A stretch of 64,000 bases of DNA. It comes from Fidelibacterota bacterium. Its GTDB lineage: Bacteria; Fidelibacterota; UBA8477; JABMPR01. Positions 9,752 through 18,349 of this stretch are shown one piece after another. The stretch lies in contig JADHVL010000016.1 of NCBI GenBank assembly GCA_016784025.1, positions 27,152 through 91,151 on the forward strand, given 5' to 3'. The notes beneath the pieces were generated by a model, which saw only the letters and a program-made list of their open reading frames with translations, was not told the origin of the DNA and made no database searches. A program made the position numbers and the translations under genes. Within the stretch, counting starts at the first letter, position 1, and every line of letters starts with the position of its first letter.

Positions 9752-11467
9752 ATGAACACTCGCTTTACTACGACCCTCTTTTCGCTGGGTCTGCTTATGC
9801 TGGTCTTTGCATGCTCAAACATGGATAAGGACACGCTCGCCACTATAGATGGAAATGCAATCTCGCTGGAAGAGTTTACTTCCAAAAATCCAGCATCTCG
9901 ATTTGCTGAGAAGGATCACGACTTCATGGATTCCAAGGTGGATGAGCATGTAAGAAAGGCTCTGTTTTCACGCGCCGCTGTAGATCAGGGATTGGGTGAG
10001 ACCGATGATATCCAAGACAAGAAAATGAAGGCCGAAAAAAGACAGATGCTTCAGTATGTCTATACCAAGGAAATTCTTGATGCTGTGGTTAGCGATGAGT
10101 ATGTCCGGGAAGTCTATGAACGCTCCGGTACCGAATTGAACGCACGCCATATTTTACTGCAATTCCAGGGCGCCTCTCGCTCTCGCTCAGAACGAACCAA
10201 GGTTGAAGCTCTGGCACTTATGGGTCAGATCAATAACCGCCTTTCAAAGGGTGAGACCTTCGAGGAACTGGCCAGCGAATTCACTGATGATCCTTCCGGT
10301 AAAGAGAATGGTGGAGATCTGGGTTGGTTTGGCTGGGGAAAAATGGTTGGTCCTTTTCAGGAAACGGCCTTTAAGCTGGAGCCCGGTGAAGTCTCTGATG
10401 TGGTTGAAACAGATTTTGGTTTTCACATCATCAAGCTAGAGGCAAAGCGAGAGCTTGAGCGTGGTGATTTCGAAACCGAAAAAAATTCGCTCAAACAGCA
10501 GGCAAGTCGCGAAAAAAGCGCTGAGCTTGGAAAGATGGCAAATCAGTTTTTGGAAGAGCGGAAAAAAGCCGCAGGCTTCGAAGTCATTCCTGAAAATGTT
10601 CATGAATTCTTCCTGGTTTTTGATGGCTCCACAGTAAAAAAGGATGCCATGGATGAGATGCTCAAAAAGCTCAATTTTCAAGCCCCATTGTTTAAGCTAA
10701 AGGGTGAAGAGCTGGGTACTGATTGGTTGATCGGAGAGATCAAACTGCTCGACGACGGTCAAAAACCACGCTTTGTTACGGAAAATCAATTTCTGGGTAT
10801 TATAGATCAGATTGTTACTCAAAACCTCATTATTAGTTATGGTTATGACAATAATTTTGATCAAGACGAGGGCTTTGCCGGAAAAATTAATGATCTCGTT
10901 GAGCGTTATGCTTATGACGCTTTTGTAGCAAAAGAAATCAATTCAGACCTTACTCCCAGCGAAGAGGAGCTGATTGTTTTTTATGATGCCAACAAATCTG
11001 ATAAGTATATGGATAAAAAGAAGGTCGTCGTGAGAGAGGTTTTTGTAAAAGACAGCCTTTTCGCTGTGGCGCTGAAAAAGCGCGTTGATGCTGGTGAGCT
11101 CGTTGAAAAACTGGCCTTGCGTTATACTGAAAGAAAAGCCACCAAAGATGGTGGTGGATTAATGCCCGCTTTTCAAGAGGGTCGTTATGGCGCCATGGGA
11201 AAAGCTGCCTTCTCTATGGAGATTGGAGATATCGCAGGACCTATTAAGCTCGGCAATGGCTATTCAGTCATCCATCTGGAGGATATCATTCCTGAGGGAC
11301 CAAAACCTTATAGCAAGGTCAAGGGGCGCGTTAGAACGGAAATCCTGAGTGAATTGCGAGCCTCGCGCACTGAAAATGTCTACAAAGAGCTTCAAAAGGA
11401 TTATACCGTTAAAATTAATTATTCAGCCGTCCATGCCTTTTATGAAAATCAGGTAGACGAAAAATAG
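9752..11467 (+). CDS. Parvulin-type peptidyl-prolyl isomerase lipoprotein (PrsA/PpiD-like)
   Basis: This is a 571-residue envelope foldase. The N-terminus is a lipoprotein signal ending in LVFAC (lipobox, Cys at about residue 21), followed by a SurA/PrsA-like N-domain. A full parvulin domain lies at about residues 130-235: ARHILLQF, FEELASEFTDDPSGKENGGDL, GPFQETAFKLEPGEVSD, FGFHIIKLE. A second, more divergent parvulin-like unit is near the C-terminus (REVFVKDS, ATKDGGGLMPAF, AAFSMEIGDIAGPI). It is the first of three consecutive parvulin genes with short gaps, likely one operon for outer-membrane protein maturation. Substrates are unknown. Confidence 0.88.
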   Translation: MNTRFTTTLFSLGLLMLVFACSNMDKDTLATIDGNAISLEEFTSKNPASRFAEKDHDFMDSKVDEHVRKALFSRAAVDQGLGETDDIQDKKMKAEKRQMLQYVYTKEILDAVVSDEYVREVYERSGTELNARHILLQFQGASRSRSERTKVEALALMGQINNRLSKGETFEELASEFTDDPSGKENGGDLGWFGWGKMVGPFQETAFKLEPGEVSDVVETDFGFHIIKLEAKRELERGDFETEKNSLKQQASREKSAELGKMANQFLEERKKAAGFEVIPENVHEFFLVFDGSTVKKDAMDEMLKKLNFQAPLFKLKGEELGTDWLIGEIKLLDDGQKPRFVTENQFLGIIDQIVTQNLIISYGYDNNFDQDEGFAGKINDLVERYAYDAFVAKEINSDLTPSEEELIVFYDANKSDKYMDKKKVVVREVFVKDSLFAVALKKRVDAGELVEKLALRYTERKATKDGGGLMPAFQEGRYGAMGKAAFSMEIGDIAGPIKLGNGYSVIHLEDIIPEGPKPYSKVKGRVRTEILSELRASRTENVYKELQKDYTVKINYSAVHAFYENQVDEK

Positions 11468-11477
11468 TTCTTTATTG

Positions 11478-12290
11478 ATGAATAAACTATATATCGTTCT
11501 GGTCATCTCCCTCTTGGCGGGGTTGGCTTCTTGCTCTGATGGCCAGGACGATAACCTTATTGCCAAGGTCAATCATGAGCAACTCTCCTTGGATGAGCTG
11601 ATCTTGATGTACCCTGGCTTTATGTCTTTAGATAGCCTTCAAAAATCCCTGCTGGTCGAAAACTGGATCAGAGAGACCCTTTTGGCACAGGAAGCAGAGA
11701 AGAATCTGATTCATCGGGACCCCATGTTTAACTATCGGGTGGAAACCTATCGCCGCCGCTTGCTGGCCGGTAAACAGCTTGATGTGATTTTAAAGGATCA
11801 GGGTGATGTCGCCCGTGATGAAATTGAGGCCTATTACCAGAATAATCTGGAATCGTTTAAGCGCCAGAGTAATGAGTTTTTTGGTTTTCATGTCCTTTTA
11901 CCCTCTCGTGACGATGCCCGAGATCTTGAAAAAGCCATAGAAAAGGGTGATCTTGAAAAGAAACAATCCCTGGTGGCCATGCACCCCAAGGAAACTGGTT
12001 TATTTAAAGTAGAACACCTGTTTCCTGAAGTCAAAGAATACCTTCTTAAAAAGAAGCGTCCCGGAATTTTTGGTCCAATTAAGACCGATCTTGGATATCA
12101 TCTTGTAGAGGTAAAAACCTGGCATGACCGCGGATCTATCAAGAGTCTTGATGAGGTCTGGGAAGAAATTGCTGCCAGGCTCTCTATTAACCGTCAACGT
12201 CATATTGAAACACAGCTTGTAGACAGTCTCAGAAAGTCTGGAAGTATCCTCTTTAACAAGAGTGTTCTCTATAATAGATCATCAGAATAG
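11478..12290 (+). CDS. SurA/PrsA-like lipoprotein with degenerate parvulin domain
   Basis: This 270-residue protein has a lipoprotein signal (LLAGLASC, Cys near residue 19). Its N-domain resembles parvulin chaperones: NHEQLSLDELILMYP, VENWIRETLLAQEAEKN. The region where the isomerase domain should be is weakly conserved (FFGFHVLLPS, GIFGPIKTDLGYHLVEV). The usual histidine-containing RHIL start and the DPS..NGGDLG loop are not visible, so it may be a chaperone without isomerase activity. ATG 11478 is preferred; a TTG codon directly precedes it. It lies 10 bp after the first parvulin gene and 10 bp before the third. Confidence 0.75.
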   Translation: MNKLYIVLVISLLAGLASCSDGQDDNLIAKVNHEQLSLDELILMYPGFMSLDSLQKSLLVENWIRETLLAQEAEKNLIHRDPMFNYRVETYRRRLLAGKQLDVILKDQGDVARDEIEAYYQNNLESFKRQSNEFFGFHVLLPSRDDARDLEKAIEKGDLEKKQSLVAMHPKETGLFKVEHLFPEVKEYLLKKKRPGIFGPIKTDLGYHLVEVKTWHDRGSIKSLDEVWEEIAARLSINRQRHIETQLVDSLRKSGSILFNKSVLYNRSSE

Positions 12291-12300
12291 GTAATAATCA

Positions 12301-13572
12301 ATGCGTCATTTTGTTTTCATCCTCACCACGCTCGTTGCTTTGAATGCCAGCGCCCAACAATTGATTGATGGTGTAGCAGCCATCGTTGGAGAAAAGGCCA
12401 TTCTATATTCTGAAGTAGACCAGGTGACCCAACTCTTTGCCATGCAGGCCCAACTACCCTCTTACTCTTCTCCTGAAGTGATTCAGCAGCTGCGAGCGCG
12501 TGCTCTGGATGAACTCCTTAACCAGCAGGTTTTGTTGGAATATGCTCGCCAGGAGACCATTGAGGTAGAAGACAGAAGTGTGCAAATGCAGCTGGATCAA
12601 TCTCTGCAAAATATAGAATCGCAGTATGGAAGCCTGAGAAAGGCTGCCGAAGCTTTTGGTGTAGATCACTACAAAATAAAATCCTATTATGAAGATCAGA
12701 TACGCACAAACCTCCTGGTTGAACAAGTTAAAATGGAGCTCTTTAGCGGAATCAAGGTCAGCCGTCGTGAGGTCGAAGATTTTTATGAAACCTGGCAGGA
12801 CAGCTTTCCTCCAAAAAATCCTCAGGTAGATTTTTCCATACTCTCTGTGACCGTTGAAATGGGTGCGGATAAAATGGAAAAGCTCCGTTCTCAATTACTA
12901 ACTATAAAGGGTGACATCGAGTCAGGTGGTATCAGTTTTGAAGATGCGGCAACACAGTATTCTAAGGATCCAGGATCTGCTGCCAATGGAGGTAGTCTGG
13001 GTCTTGTGGGTCGCGGTGTCTTTGTAAAACCCTTTGAAGAAGCTGCCTTCGCGCTTGATGTGGGTCAAATGAGTGGTATCGTTGAAACCCAGTTTGGATT
13101 ACACCTCTTACGTCTTGACGACAGGCAAGGAGAACAGGTCAGTATCTCTCATATTTTACTTATGCCTGTAGCAGATGATACCGATAAACAATTTACCTCT
13201 GATAAGCTCTCTGCAATTAGGGATGATATTCTTGCTGAAAAGACAACTATTGCTGACCAGGTCGAAATTTACGTAACAGATGATTTTATGAAGTCTCGTA
13301 AAGGTAAAATGGGTATGACGGATATTTCTCTTTTGCCAGAGGATATCCATGATCTGCTTCTCAATATCCCCCTTGAAAGTCTTTCAATGCCAATTTATAG
13401 TTCTGATCAGTTTCACCTGATCATGGTGCATAGACGTTTGGCTGGTGGAAAGGTGAACCTGACTGACCATTGGTTCGATGTTGAAAATATGTCCCTGGAA
13501 TTCAAGAAACGCGATAGATATCAATCCTGGGTAGACGATCAGCGAAATCGCATGTATATTCAAATAAAATAG
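12301..13572 (+). CDS. SurA-like periplasmic chaperone / peptidyl-prolyl isomerase
   Basis: This 423-residue protein has a Sec signal peptide ending at NASA, followed by the typical SurA N-terminus QLIDGVAAIVGEKAILYSEVDQ. The SurA N-domain spans about residues 20-165. One parvulin domain follows (DFSILSVTVEMG, ISFEDAATQYSKDPGSAANGGSLG, KPFEEAAFALDVGQMSGIVETQFGLHLLRL). A second, degenerate unit begins at QVSISHILLMPVADD. SurA escorts unfolded outer-membrane proteins through the periplasm. It is the last gene of the three-gene run and is followed by a clear terminator. Confidence 0.88.
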   Translation: MRHFVFILTTLVALNASAQQLIDGVAAIVGEKAILYSEVDQVTQLFAMQAQLPSYSSPEVIQQLRARALDELLNQQVLLEYARQETIEVEDRSVQMQLDQSLQNIESQYGSLRKAAEAFGVDHYKIKSYYEDQIRTNLLVEQVKMELFSGIKVSRREVEDFYETWQDSFPPKNPQVDFSILSVTVEMGADKMEKLRSQLLTIKGDIESGGISFEDAATQYSKDPGSAANGGSLGLVGRGVFVKPFEEAAFALDVGQMSGIVETQFGLHLLRLDDRQGEQVSISHILLMPVADDTDKQFTSDKLSAIRDDILAEKTTIADQVEIYVTDDFMKSRKGKMGMTDISLLPEDIHDLLLNIPLESLSMPIYSSDQFHLIMVHRRLAGGKVNLTDHWFDVENMSLEFKKRDRYQSWVDDQRNRMYIQIK

Positions 13573-13604
13573 CTTAATCAGGTGCCAAATTTTTAATCAT
13601 CTTT

Positions 13605-13632
13605 AGCCTTACTTTTATAGTGAGGCTTTTTT
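13605..13632 (+). terminator. Rho-independent terminator after the surA-like gene
   Basis: AGCCTTAC and GTGAGGCT form an 8-bp stem with one G-T pair around a 7-base loop, followed by six T residues. It lies 33 bp after the stop codon of the last parvulin gene. Confidence 0.82.
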
Positions 13633-14377
13633 ATACATAATTTGAATCTCTCACATTTTTTTAATATTTACAAATGGATCATCGTAGTTTTTTTGATAGG
13701 TTATAAACAGGTCCATATTGAAAATTCCTAAAAGATCGCTTGTTTTTTATCTACTTAGAGTATTATTAAAAAGTTGTTCTAGCTATCCACAAAACAGTTA
13801 TCCACATTGACCTTATCCAGACAGTCTCAGCTAGTCATGTTAACAAGGAAGGGTCAGCTACCAACAGAAGCACAGCTCTTCACATTCAAACATCACATAT
13901 CAACATGATTATCTGCAGTATAATAAATGCTTATCTAAATTATTTTATTGAACTTATACCATGACAATCATATAGTTATAAACATTTGTAGATCACTATA
14001 CTACCACTACTAAATATATTAAAAGAATAATACTATAGTATATAACCGACCTTTTGGTCGTGGATAATAAGACATATTTTCATGATTAAGATGCATATTT
14101 GTGCATGTAAGTTAGGGTGTATAAGATCATCTTTTGCTTAAATCAGTTAAATATCAGTAACCTTGTAATCTTTCTATTTATATCAATAAGGTATATTTTC
14201 CATTCTTGATCATTGTTTTCAGCTCTAAGTATTTCAATTCTTGCTTTGGTAGAAATATTCCAAGGCTTTATAATGATAAATCAATTGATTTGAAGAGACA
14301 CTAAATTACCTTGCCCATAATGACAGTGGGTGATATTGTCATTATCTTTGACTTGCTCCATTAGGTATTCATACTCT
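13633..14377. other. AT-rich non-coding region with DnaA boxes, candidate oriC
   Basis: This is about 745 bp without a credible gene and clearly richer in A and T than its surroundings. Three DnaA-box-like 9-mers stand in the same orientation and exact 15-bp steps: CTATCCACA at 13783, TTATCCACA (perfect) at 13798 and TTATCCAGA at 13813. TTATAAACA occurs at 13701 and 13976. TTATCCACG reads on the minus strand at 14059-14067. Long AT stretches flank the boxes and could serve as the unwinding element. Origins are often non-coding regions near dnaA, rpmH and parS, which this is, but function is inferred. Confidence 0.6.
13783..13821 (+). promoter_or_regulatory. Three DnaA boxes in 15-bp register
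   Basis: The 9-mers CTATCCACA, TTATCCACA and TTATCCAGA start at 13783, 13798 and 13813. The middle one is the perfect consensus and each neighbour has one mismatch. The 15-bp spacing is identical and all read in the plus direction, suggesting cooperative DnaA binding. Confidence 0.7.
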
Positions 14378-15487
14378 ATGAGGGATATTTTGAACCCGGA
14401 AACACGCCAAAAGATAATTAAGATATTAACTGTTATTATTACTATATATCTATTCCTCCTCACCATTAAACTTCTTGGTCACAGTTTTAAGCTTTTCGGT
14501 AAAGAATTCGCTGAGGCTATGCTTCAAACGACATCAAACCCCTTTACGGGGCTTATCATTGGAATTGTGGCAACCTCTCTTATTCAGAGCTCCTCGACCA
14601 CGACATCCATAGTTGTAGGTTTAGTGGCAGGCGGTGTTGTGAACTTAGAAAATGCTATTCCAATTATTATGGGAGCTAATATTGGAACCACAGTTACGAA
14701 TACTCTTGTATCTCTTGGCCATGTTGGTAGAAAGGCTGAGTTTAAAAGAGCGTTCGCTGCTGGTGTGGTTCATGACTTTTTTAATATTTGCGCAGTGATC
14801 GTCTTGTTCCCCTTAGAGTTAAAATTTCACTTCATTCAGAAAGTGGCAGTCTTTTTAAATGACAGCTTTGAGGGCGTCGGTGGAATGAAAATGTTTAACC
14901 CTCTCAAAGCAATTTTAAATCCTGTAATAGATATAGTAGATTCTCTAATGACCAATGTACCATACAATGAAATAATACTAATGATCCTATCCATCATTGG
15001 AATGTTTACAGCTTTAGGTCTTCTTATTAAAACTATTAGATCTTTGGTTGTTGATAAAATTGAAATTATTATAAATAAATATCTTTTTAAGAATGATCTT
15101 TTAGGAATGACCTGGGGAATGGGAATGACATTTATTGTACAGAGCAGCTCTGTAACCACCTCTCTAATTGTGCCGCTTGCAGGCGCAGGAATAGTCAGTC
15201 TAAGAAAAATATTCCCCTATACAATGGGAGCCAATATTGGTACCACTGGTACAGCGCTCCTTGCTGCTCTGGCCACTGGAAACCCTGTGGCTGTCACTAC
15301 ATCTTTCGCTCATCTCGCATTTAATATCTTTGGAATACTCATCTTTTATCCACTCAAATTTATTCCTATCACTGTAGCTGAGAAAGTCAGCGCATATGTA
15401 TCCATATCAAAAAAGAACCTGATTACATTTCTAATTTTATACTCGATGATATATTTTGTGCCAATACTTTTTATCGTATTTGGTTAA
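14378..15487 (+). CDS. Na/Pi cotransporter family protein (NptA-like)
   Basis: This 369-residue integral membrane protein has the two inverted family repeats. Each contains the QSSS signature: LIQSSSTTTSIVVGLVAGG and FIVQSSSVTTSLIVPLAGAG. Each is followed by a MGANIGTT motif (IIMGANIGTTVTN, YTMGANIGTTGTA). The family couples sodium influx to phosphate uptake or export. ATG 14378 is chosen because it precedes the charged stretch before the first helix; GTG 14330 and TTG 14336 are in frame but lack a better ribosome-binding site. The PhoU-like gene 16 bp downstream is the usual partner. Confidence 0.88.
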   Translation: MRDILNPETRQKIIKILTVIITIYLFLLTIKLLGHSFKLFGKEFAEAMLQTTSNPFTGLIIGIVATSLIQSSSTTTSIVVGLVAGGVVNLENAIPIIMGANIGTTVTNTLVSLGHVGRKAEFKRAFAAGVVHDFFNICAVIVLFPLELKFHFIQKVAVFLNDSFEGVGGMKMFNPLKAILNPVIDIVDSLMTNVPYNEIILMILSIIGMFTALGLLIKTIRSLVVDKIEIIINKYLFKNDLLGMTWGMGMTFIVQSSSVTTSLIVPLAGAGIVSLRKIFPYTMGANIGTTGTALLAALATGNPVAVTTSFAHLAFNIFGILIFYPLKFIPITVAEKVSAYVSISKKNLITFLILYSMIYFVPILFIVFG

Positions 15488-15503
15488 TTAAAACTAAAGG
15501 TTA

Positions 15504-16184
15504 ATGATTATGTGGAAAGAAATAAGAAATCTGTGGACCAGCGATAACCTGTTAAATGAAGCCTGGGATCTCACCTATGAAGCTATAAACATTGATGCTG
15601 AAATGTTTAATGATGCCACAGATGCTTTATGGGGCGACAATCGTAAAACGGTTCAAAAGTTAATATTTAAAAAAGATAAACTTATTAATAAATACGAAAG
15701 AGACATAAGACGAAAGGTTATCACTCACCTTACTGTGCAGGGTAACGACAGTCTTGCAGCAGGATTAGTTTTATCAACTGTAATTGTGGATGTTGAGAGA
15801 ATCGGTGATTACATAAAAAACATTGTTGATCTCACAGAAATGCATCCTGATGAAATTCAAGGTAAAGACACTCAAGAAAAGCTCCACGACATAGAAATCT
15901 CTATAAAGAAAATGTTTAAAGAAGCTCCAGAATGTATAGAAACTGGTGACGAGGATCAAGCGCTTCAAATTTATTCTGAGACAAAAGAGATAGGGCGAAC
16001 TTGTGATAAGTATATTCAAAAATTGGTAATGAAAAATGAAGAAAAGTTGGATACCTCGAGTCTAGCTATTCTAGTTTTATATTTCAGATACCTCAAACGC
16101 ATAAATGCTCACCTGCGTAATATTGTCTCAAGTGTAATAAATCCTTACGATCGAATTGGCTTCAAGCCAAAAAAAATTAAATAA
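15504..16184 (+). CDS. PhoU-like protein
   Basis: This 226-residue helical protein resembles PhoU domains. These often follow Na/Pi transporters and tune phosphate traffic. Visible features include long amphipathic helices and the PhoU-like VIVDVERIGDYIKNIVDLTEM followed near the C-terminus by YFRYLKRINAHLRNIVSSVI. There are two possible starts, ATG 15504 and ATG 15510; AAGG lies 2-8 bp upstream and fits the second slightly better. The stop codon overlaps the next start by one base, so the GNAT gene is probably co-transcribed. Confidence 0.78.
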   Translation: MIMWKEIRNLWTSDNLLNEAWDLTYEAINIDAEMFNDATDALWGDNRKTVQKLIFKKDKLINKYERDIRRKVITHLTVQGNDSLAAGLVLSTVIVDVERIGDYIKNIVDLTEMHPDEIQGKDTQEKLHDIEISIKKMFKEAPECIETGDEDQALQIYSETKEIGRTCDKYIQKLVMKNEEKLDTSSLAILVLYFRYLKRINAHLRNIVSSVINPYDRIGFKPKKIK

Positions 16185-16654
16185 TGGCAACCCCAATCGT
16201 CCGCAGGGCCACCAGAAGTGATATTCTGGCCATTGTTGGCTTTAATCAGGCCATGGCTCTGGAAACAGAAGACATATCACTAAATACTTTAACACTTCAA
16301 TCCGGGGTTGAGGCAATCTTCAATTATCCCGAACATGGATTCTACATCGTCTGTGAAATGGAAGGCCAGGTAAAAGCCTGTCTCATGATCACCTATGAGT
16401 GGAGCGATTGGCGAAATGGGTTGTTCTGGTGGATCCAAAGTGTTTTTGTAAAAAAAGAAAACAGACAACAAGGATTGTATAAACATATGTATGAGTTTAT
16501 TAAAACTCAGATTGAACAAGATGAAAATATTGTTGGTTTAAGACTTTATGTTGATGATGATAATCTAAAGGCACAAAATGTCTACACAAAACTGGGCATG
16601 AACAAATCAAACTATGAGCTGTTTGAATACTCAAAGCCAAAAACAATAGTGTGA
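16184..16654 (+). CDS. GNAT-family N-acetyltransferase
   Basis: This 156-residue protein has the GNAT fold. The N-terminal VRRATRSDILAIVGFNQAMA is the typical first strand-helix. The acetyl-CoA region appears as SVFVKKENRQQGLYKHMYEFI, where the usual R/Q-x-x-G-x-G/A is RQQGLY. The C-terminal LRLYVDDDNLKAQNVYTKLGM is characteristic of the family. The acceptor substrate is unknown. Translationally coupled to the PhoU-like gene by a TAATG overlap. Confidence 0.85.
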   Translation: MATPIVRRATRSDILAIVGFNQAMALETEDISLNTLTLQSGVEAIFNYPEHGFYIVCEMEGQVKACLMITYEWSDWRNGLFWWIQSVFVKKENRQQGLYKHMYEFIKTQIEQDENIVGLRLYVDDDNLKAQNVYTKLGMNKSNYELFEYSKPKTIV

Positions 16655-16994
16655 AGCACTAAAAAGATCCCAGTTAAAAATACAATCAAAAATATTTTAG
16701 CATCAACAAGCTGTATTTAAAGGTTAAGCAGGAAAGATTATGTGTTTGTGTAATTTGATGCAAATGCAAACAAATGCAGTTGATAGACATACTTAACAAA
16801 ACAGATTTGTTTTAAAACAGAGCTGCTTATAGGGATTATTAGACAGAATAAATATTTGAAGCCAGACACTGTTTCCAAAGAAGTCATCAAAAATTCTATT
16901 GAGTCCTGAAAGAACACCAGTTTGTACAGAAGGTAAGATAGACAGGGAAGGATTAAAAAAGGACAGAGTTATTTTATTAAGCTACGTGGTGTGA
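16655..16994. other. Intergenic region, nothing recognised
   Basis: 340 bp between the convergent GNAT and thioredoxin-like genes. It is AT-rich with several short direct repeats of the type ATGCAAACAAATGCAG. No hairpin with a T-run, no open frame and no RNA gene was recognised. Confidence 0.5.
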
Positions 16995-17234
16995 TTAGTT
17001 TGTAGTGAGCCACTCCTCAATCTGTTTCCGTGAAGGCACACCACCACGATGCACAACAGTTTCATCAATAACAACTCCAGGCGTAGACATAACATCATAA
17101 GCCATAATCTCCTGTATATCTTCGACCTTTACCAACTCAACCTCGGTACCTTTTTCATGAGCCACATCTTCGATAAGTTTATATGTGACTTTACAGTTTG
17201 TACATCCACCACCTAAAACCTTTACTTTAATCAT
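16995..17234 (-). CDS. Small thioredoxin-like protein (redox-active disulfide family)
   Basis: This 79-residue cytosolic protein belongs to the thioredoxin_3 type. The redox pair lies in GGGCTNCKVTYKLIED, the cis-proline segment is STPGVVIDETVVHRGG, and the C-terminus is a helix. These small proteins often sit beside permeases of the CSCS type and are thought to handle metal- or arsenic-linked thiol chemistry. A good AGGAG lies before ATG 17234. It is 12 bp downstream of the permease gene and is the last gene of the ArsR-headed cluster. Confidence 0.85.
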   Translation of the reverse strand: MIKVKVLGGGCTNCKVTYKLIEDVAHEKGTEVELVKVEDIQEIMAYDVMSTPGVVIDETVVHRGGVPSRKQIEEWLTTN

Positions 17235-17246
17235 TGTAACTCGCTC

Positions 17247-18263
17247 CTATAAAACAAGATTAAATACCAAACCCACTAACAGAATCCCTGTAGCGACAAT
17301 GCTAATAAATATACTTATTAGCCTTACGGTTAAAACCTTGCGTAAAATGATCATCTCAGGTAACGATAACGCCACAACACTCATCATAAACGCCAGGGCT
17401 GTCCCCAATGCAGCACCTTTGGCCAGCAGAGCCTGCACCACAGGAATAATCCCAGCGGCGCTGCTATACATGGGAATCCCAATAATTACAGCAAAGGGCA
17501 CCGACCACCAGGCATCTTTACCCATAAAGGAAGCCATAAAATTTTCTGGAACATACCCATGAATAATGGCACCTACACCAATTCCTAACACGATATAGAC
17601 CCAGACTTTGCCAACCACATCTTTCACTGCCAAAGAGCCTGCCTCAAGTCTCTGTGAGAGGGAACTCTTCTCAGATTCAAATGAAAGTCGCTTTGTGGGT
17701 ATTTCCTGAACCCACGGCTCCAGATACTTTTCAAGCTTCAGGCGTCCTAACACCAATCCACCAAAGATGGACACCATTAAACAGAGGCCGAGATAAAGCA
17801 GAGCGATTTTCCACCCGAACAACCCAAAAAGTAGTGTCAGGGCAATCTCATTCACCATGGGAGCAGCGATCAAAAAAGAGAAGGTCACACCCAGAGGCAC
17901 ACCAGCTTGAACAAAACCAATAAACAAGGGGACGGCCGAACAAGAGCAAAAGGGAGTGACAACCCCCAGAGAAGCAGCCAAAATATTGGCTAGCCCCAGA
18001 GTACGTCCGGCTAATAGAGCGCGGGTCCGCTCCGGAGTAAACCAGGTGTTGATAATTCCCATTACAAAGACAACAGCAGAGAGCAGTAAAAGGACTTTGG
18101 GCGCATCATAAATAAAGAAAGCTAGCGCCTCACCAAGATGGCTCTCAGGTTCAACCGGCAGCAATGAAACTATAAAATCAGCGAATGCGACAAGGTTAGA
18201 GTAGAGTACCACCCATACAATCAAAAATAATAAATAGAGGGACCACGGATATTTATTTAACAT
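17247..18263 (-). CDS. Permease of the UPF0718/ArsP type
   Basis: This protein of about 338 residues has eight or so membrane helices. The family signature is VTPFCSCSAVPLFIGFVQAG with its two adjacent cysteines, and the second repeat has IGIPMYSSAAGIIPVVQALL. Related permeases export trivalent organoarsenicals (ArsP) or are linked to other soft metals. ATG 18263 is preferred; an in-frame GTG at 18272 belongs to the last unit of the adjoining tandem repeat. The neighbours (ArsR regulator, two thioredoxin-like proteins, CcdA) support a thiol- or metal-related role, but the substrate is not proven. Confidence 0.83.
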   Translation of the reverse strand: MLNKYPWSLYLLFLIVWVVLYSNLVAFADFIVSLLPVEPESHLGEALAFFIYDAPKVLLLLSAVVFVMGIINTWFTPERTRALLAGRTLGLANILAASLGVVTPFCSCSAVPLFIGFVQAGVPLGVTFSFLIAAPMVNEIALTLLFGLFGWKIALLYLGLCLMVSIFGGLVLGRLKLEKYLEPWVQEIPTKRLSFESEKSSLSQRLEAGSLAVKDVVGKVWVYIVLGIGVGAIIHGYVPENFMASFMGKDAWWSVPFAVIIGIPMYSSAAGIIPVVQALLAKGAALGTALAFMMSVVALSLPEMIILRKVLTVRLISIFISIVATGILLVGLVFNLVL

Positions 18264-18265
18264 TC

Positions 18266-18349
18266 TTTTCACTTTTCACTTTTCACTTTTCACTTTTCAC
18301 TTTTCACTTTTCACTTTTCACTTTTCACTATTCACTATTCACTATTCAC
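18266..18349. repeat. Heptamer tandem repeat, 12 units
   Basis: Nine perfect copies of TTTTCAC (18266-18328) are followed by three copies of TATTCAC (18329-18349). On the coding strand of the cluster this reads GTGAATA x3 then GTGAAAA x9. It fills the whole gap between the ccdA-like stop and the permease start, so copy number would set the distance between them. The unit is not a multiple of three and each frame contains stops. Confidence 0.97.

Noticed and set aside
18266..18349. Heptamer repeat considered as a CRISPR array
   Set aside because: The unit is 7 bp with no spacers and no cas genes nearby; it is a simple tandem repeat.
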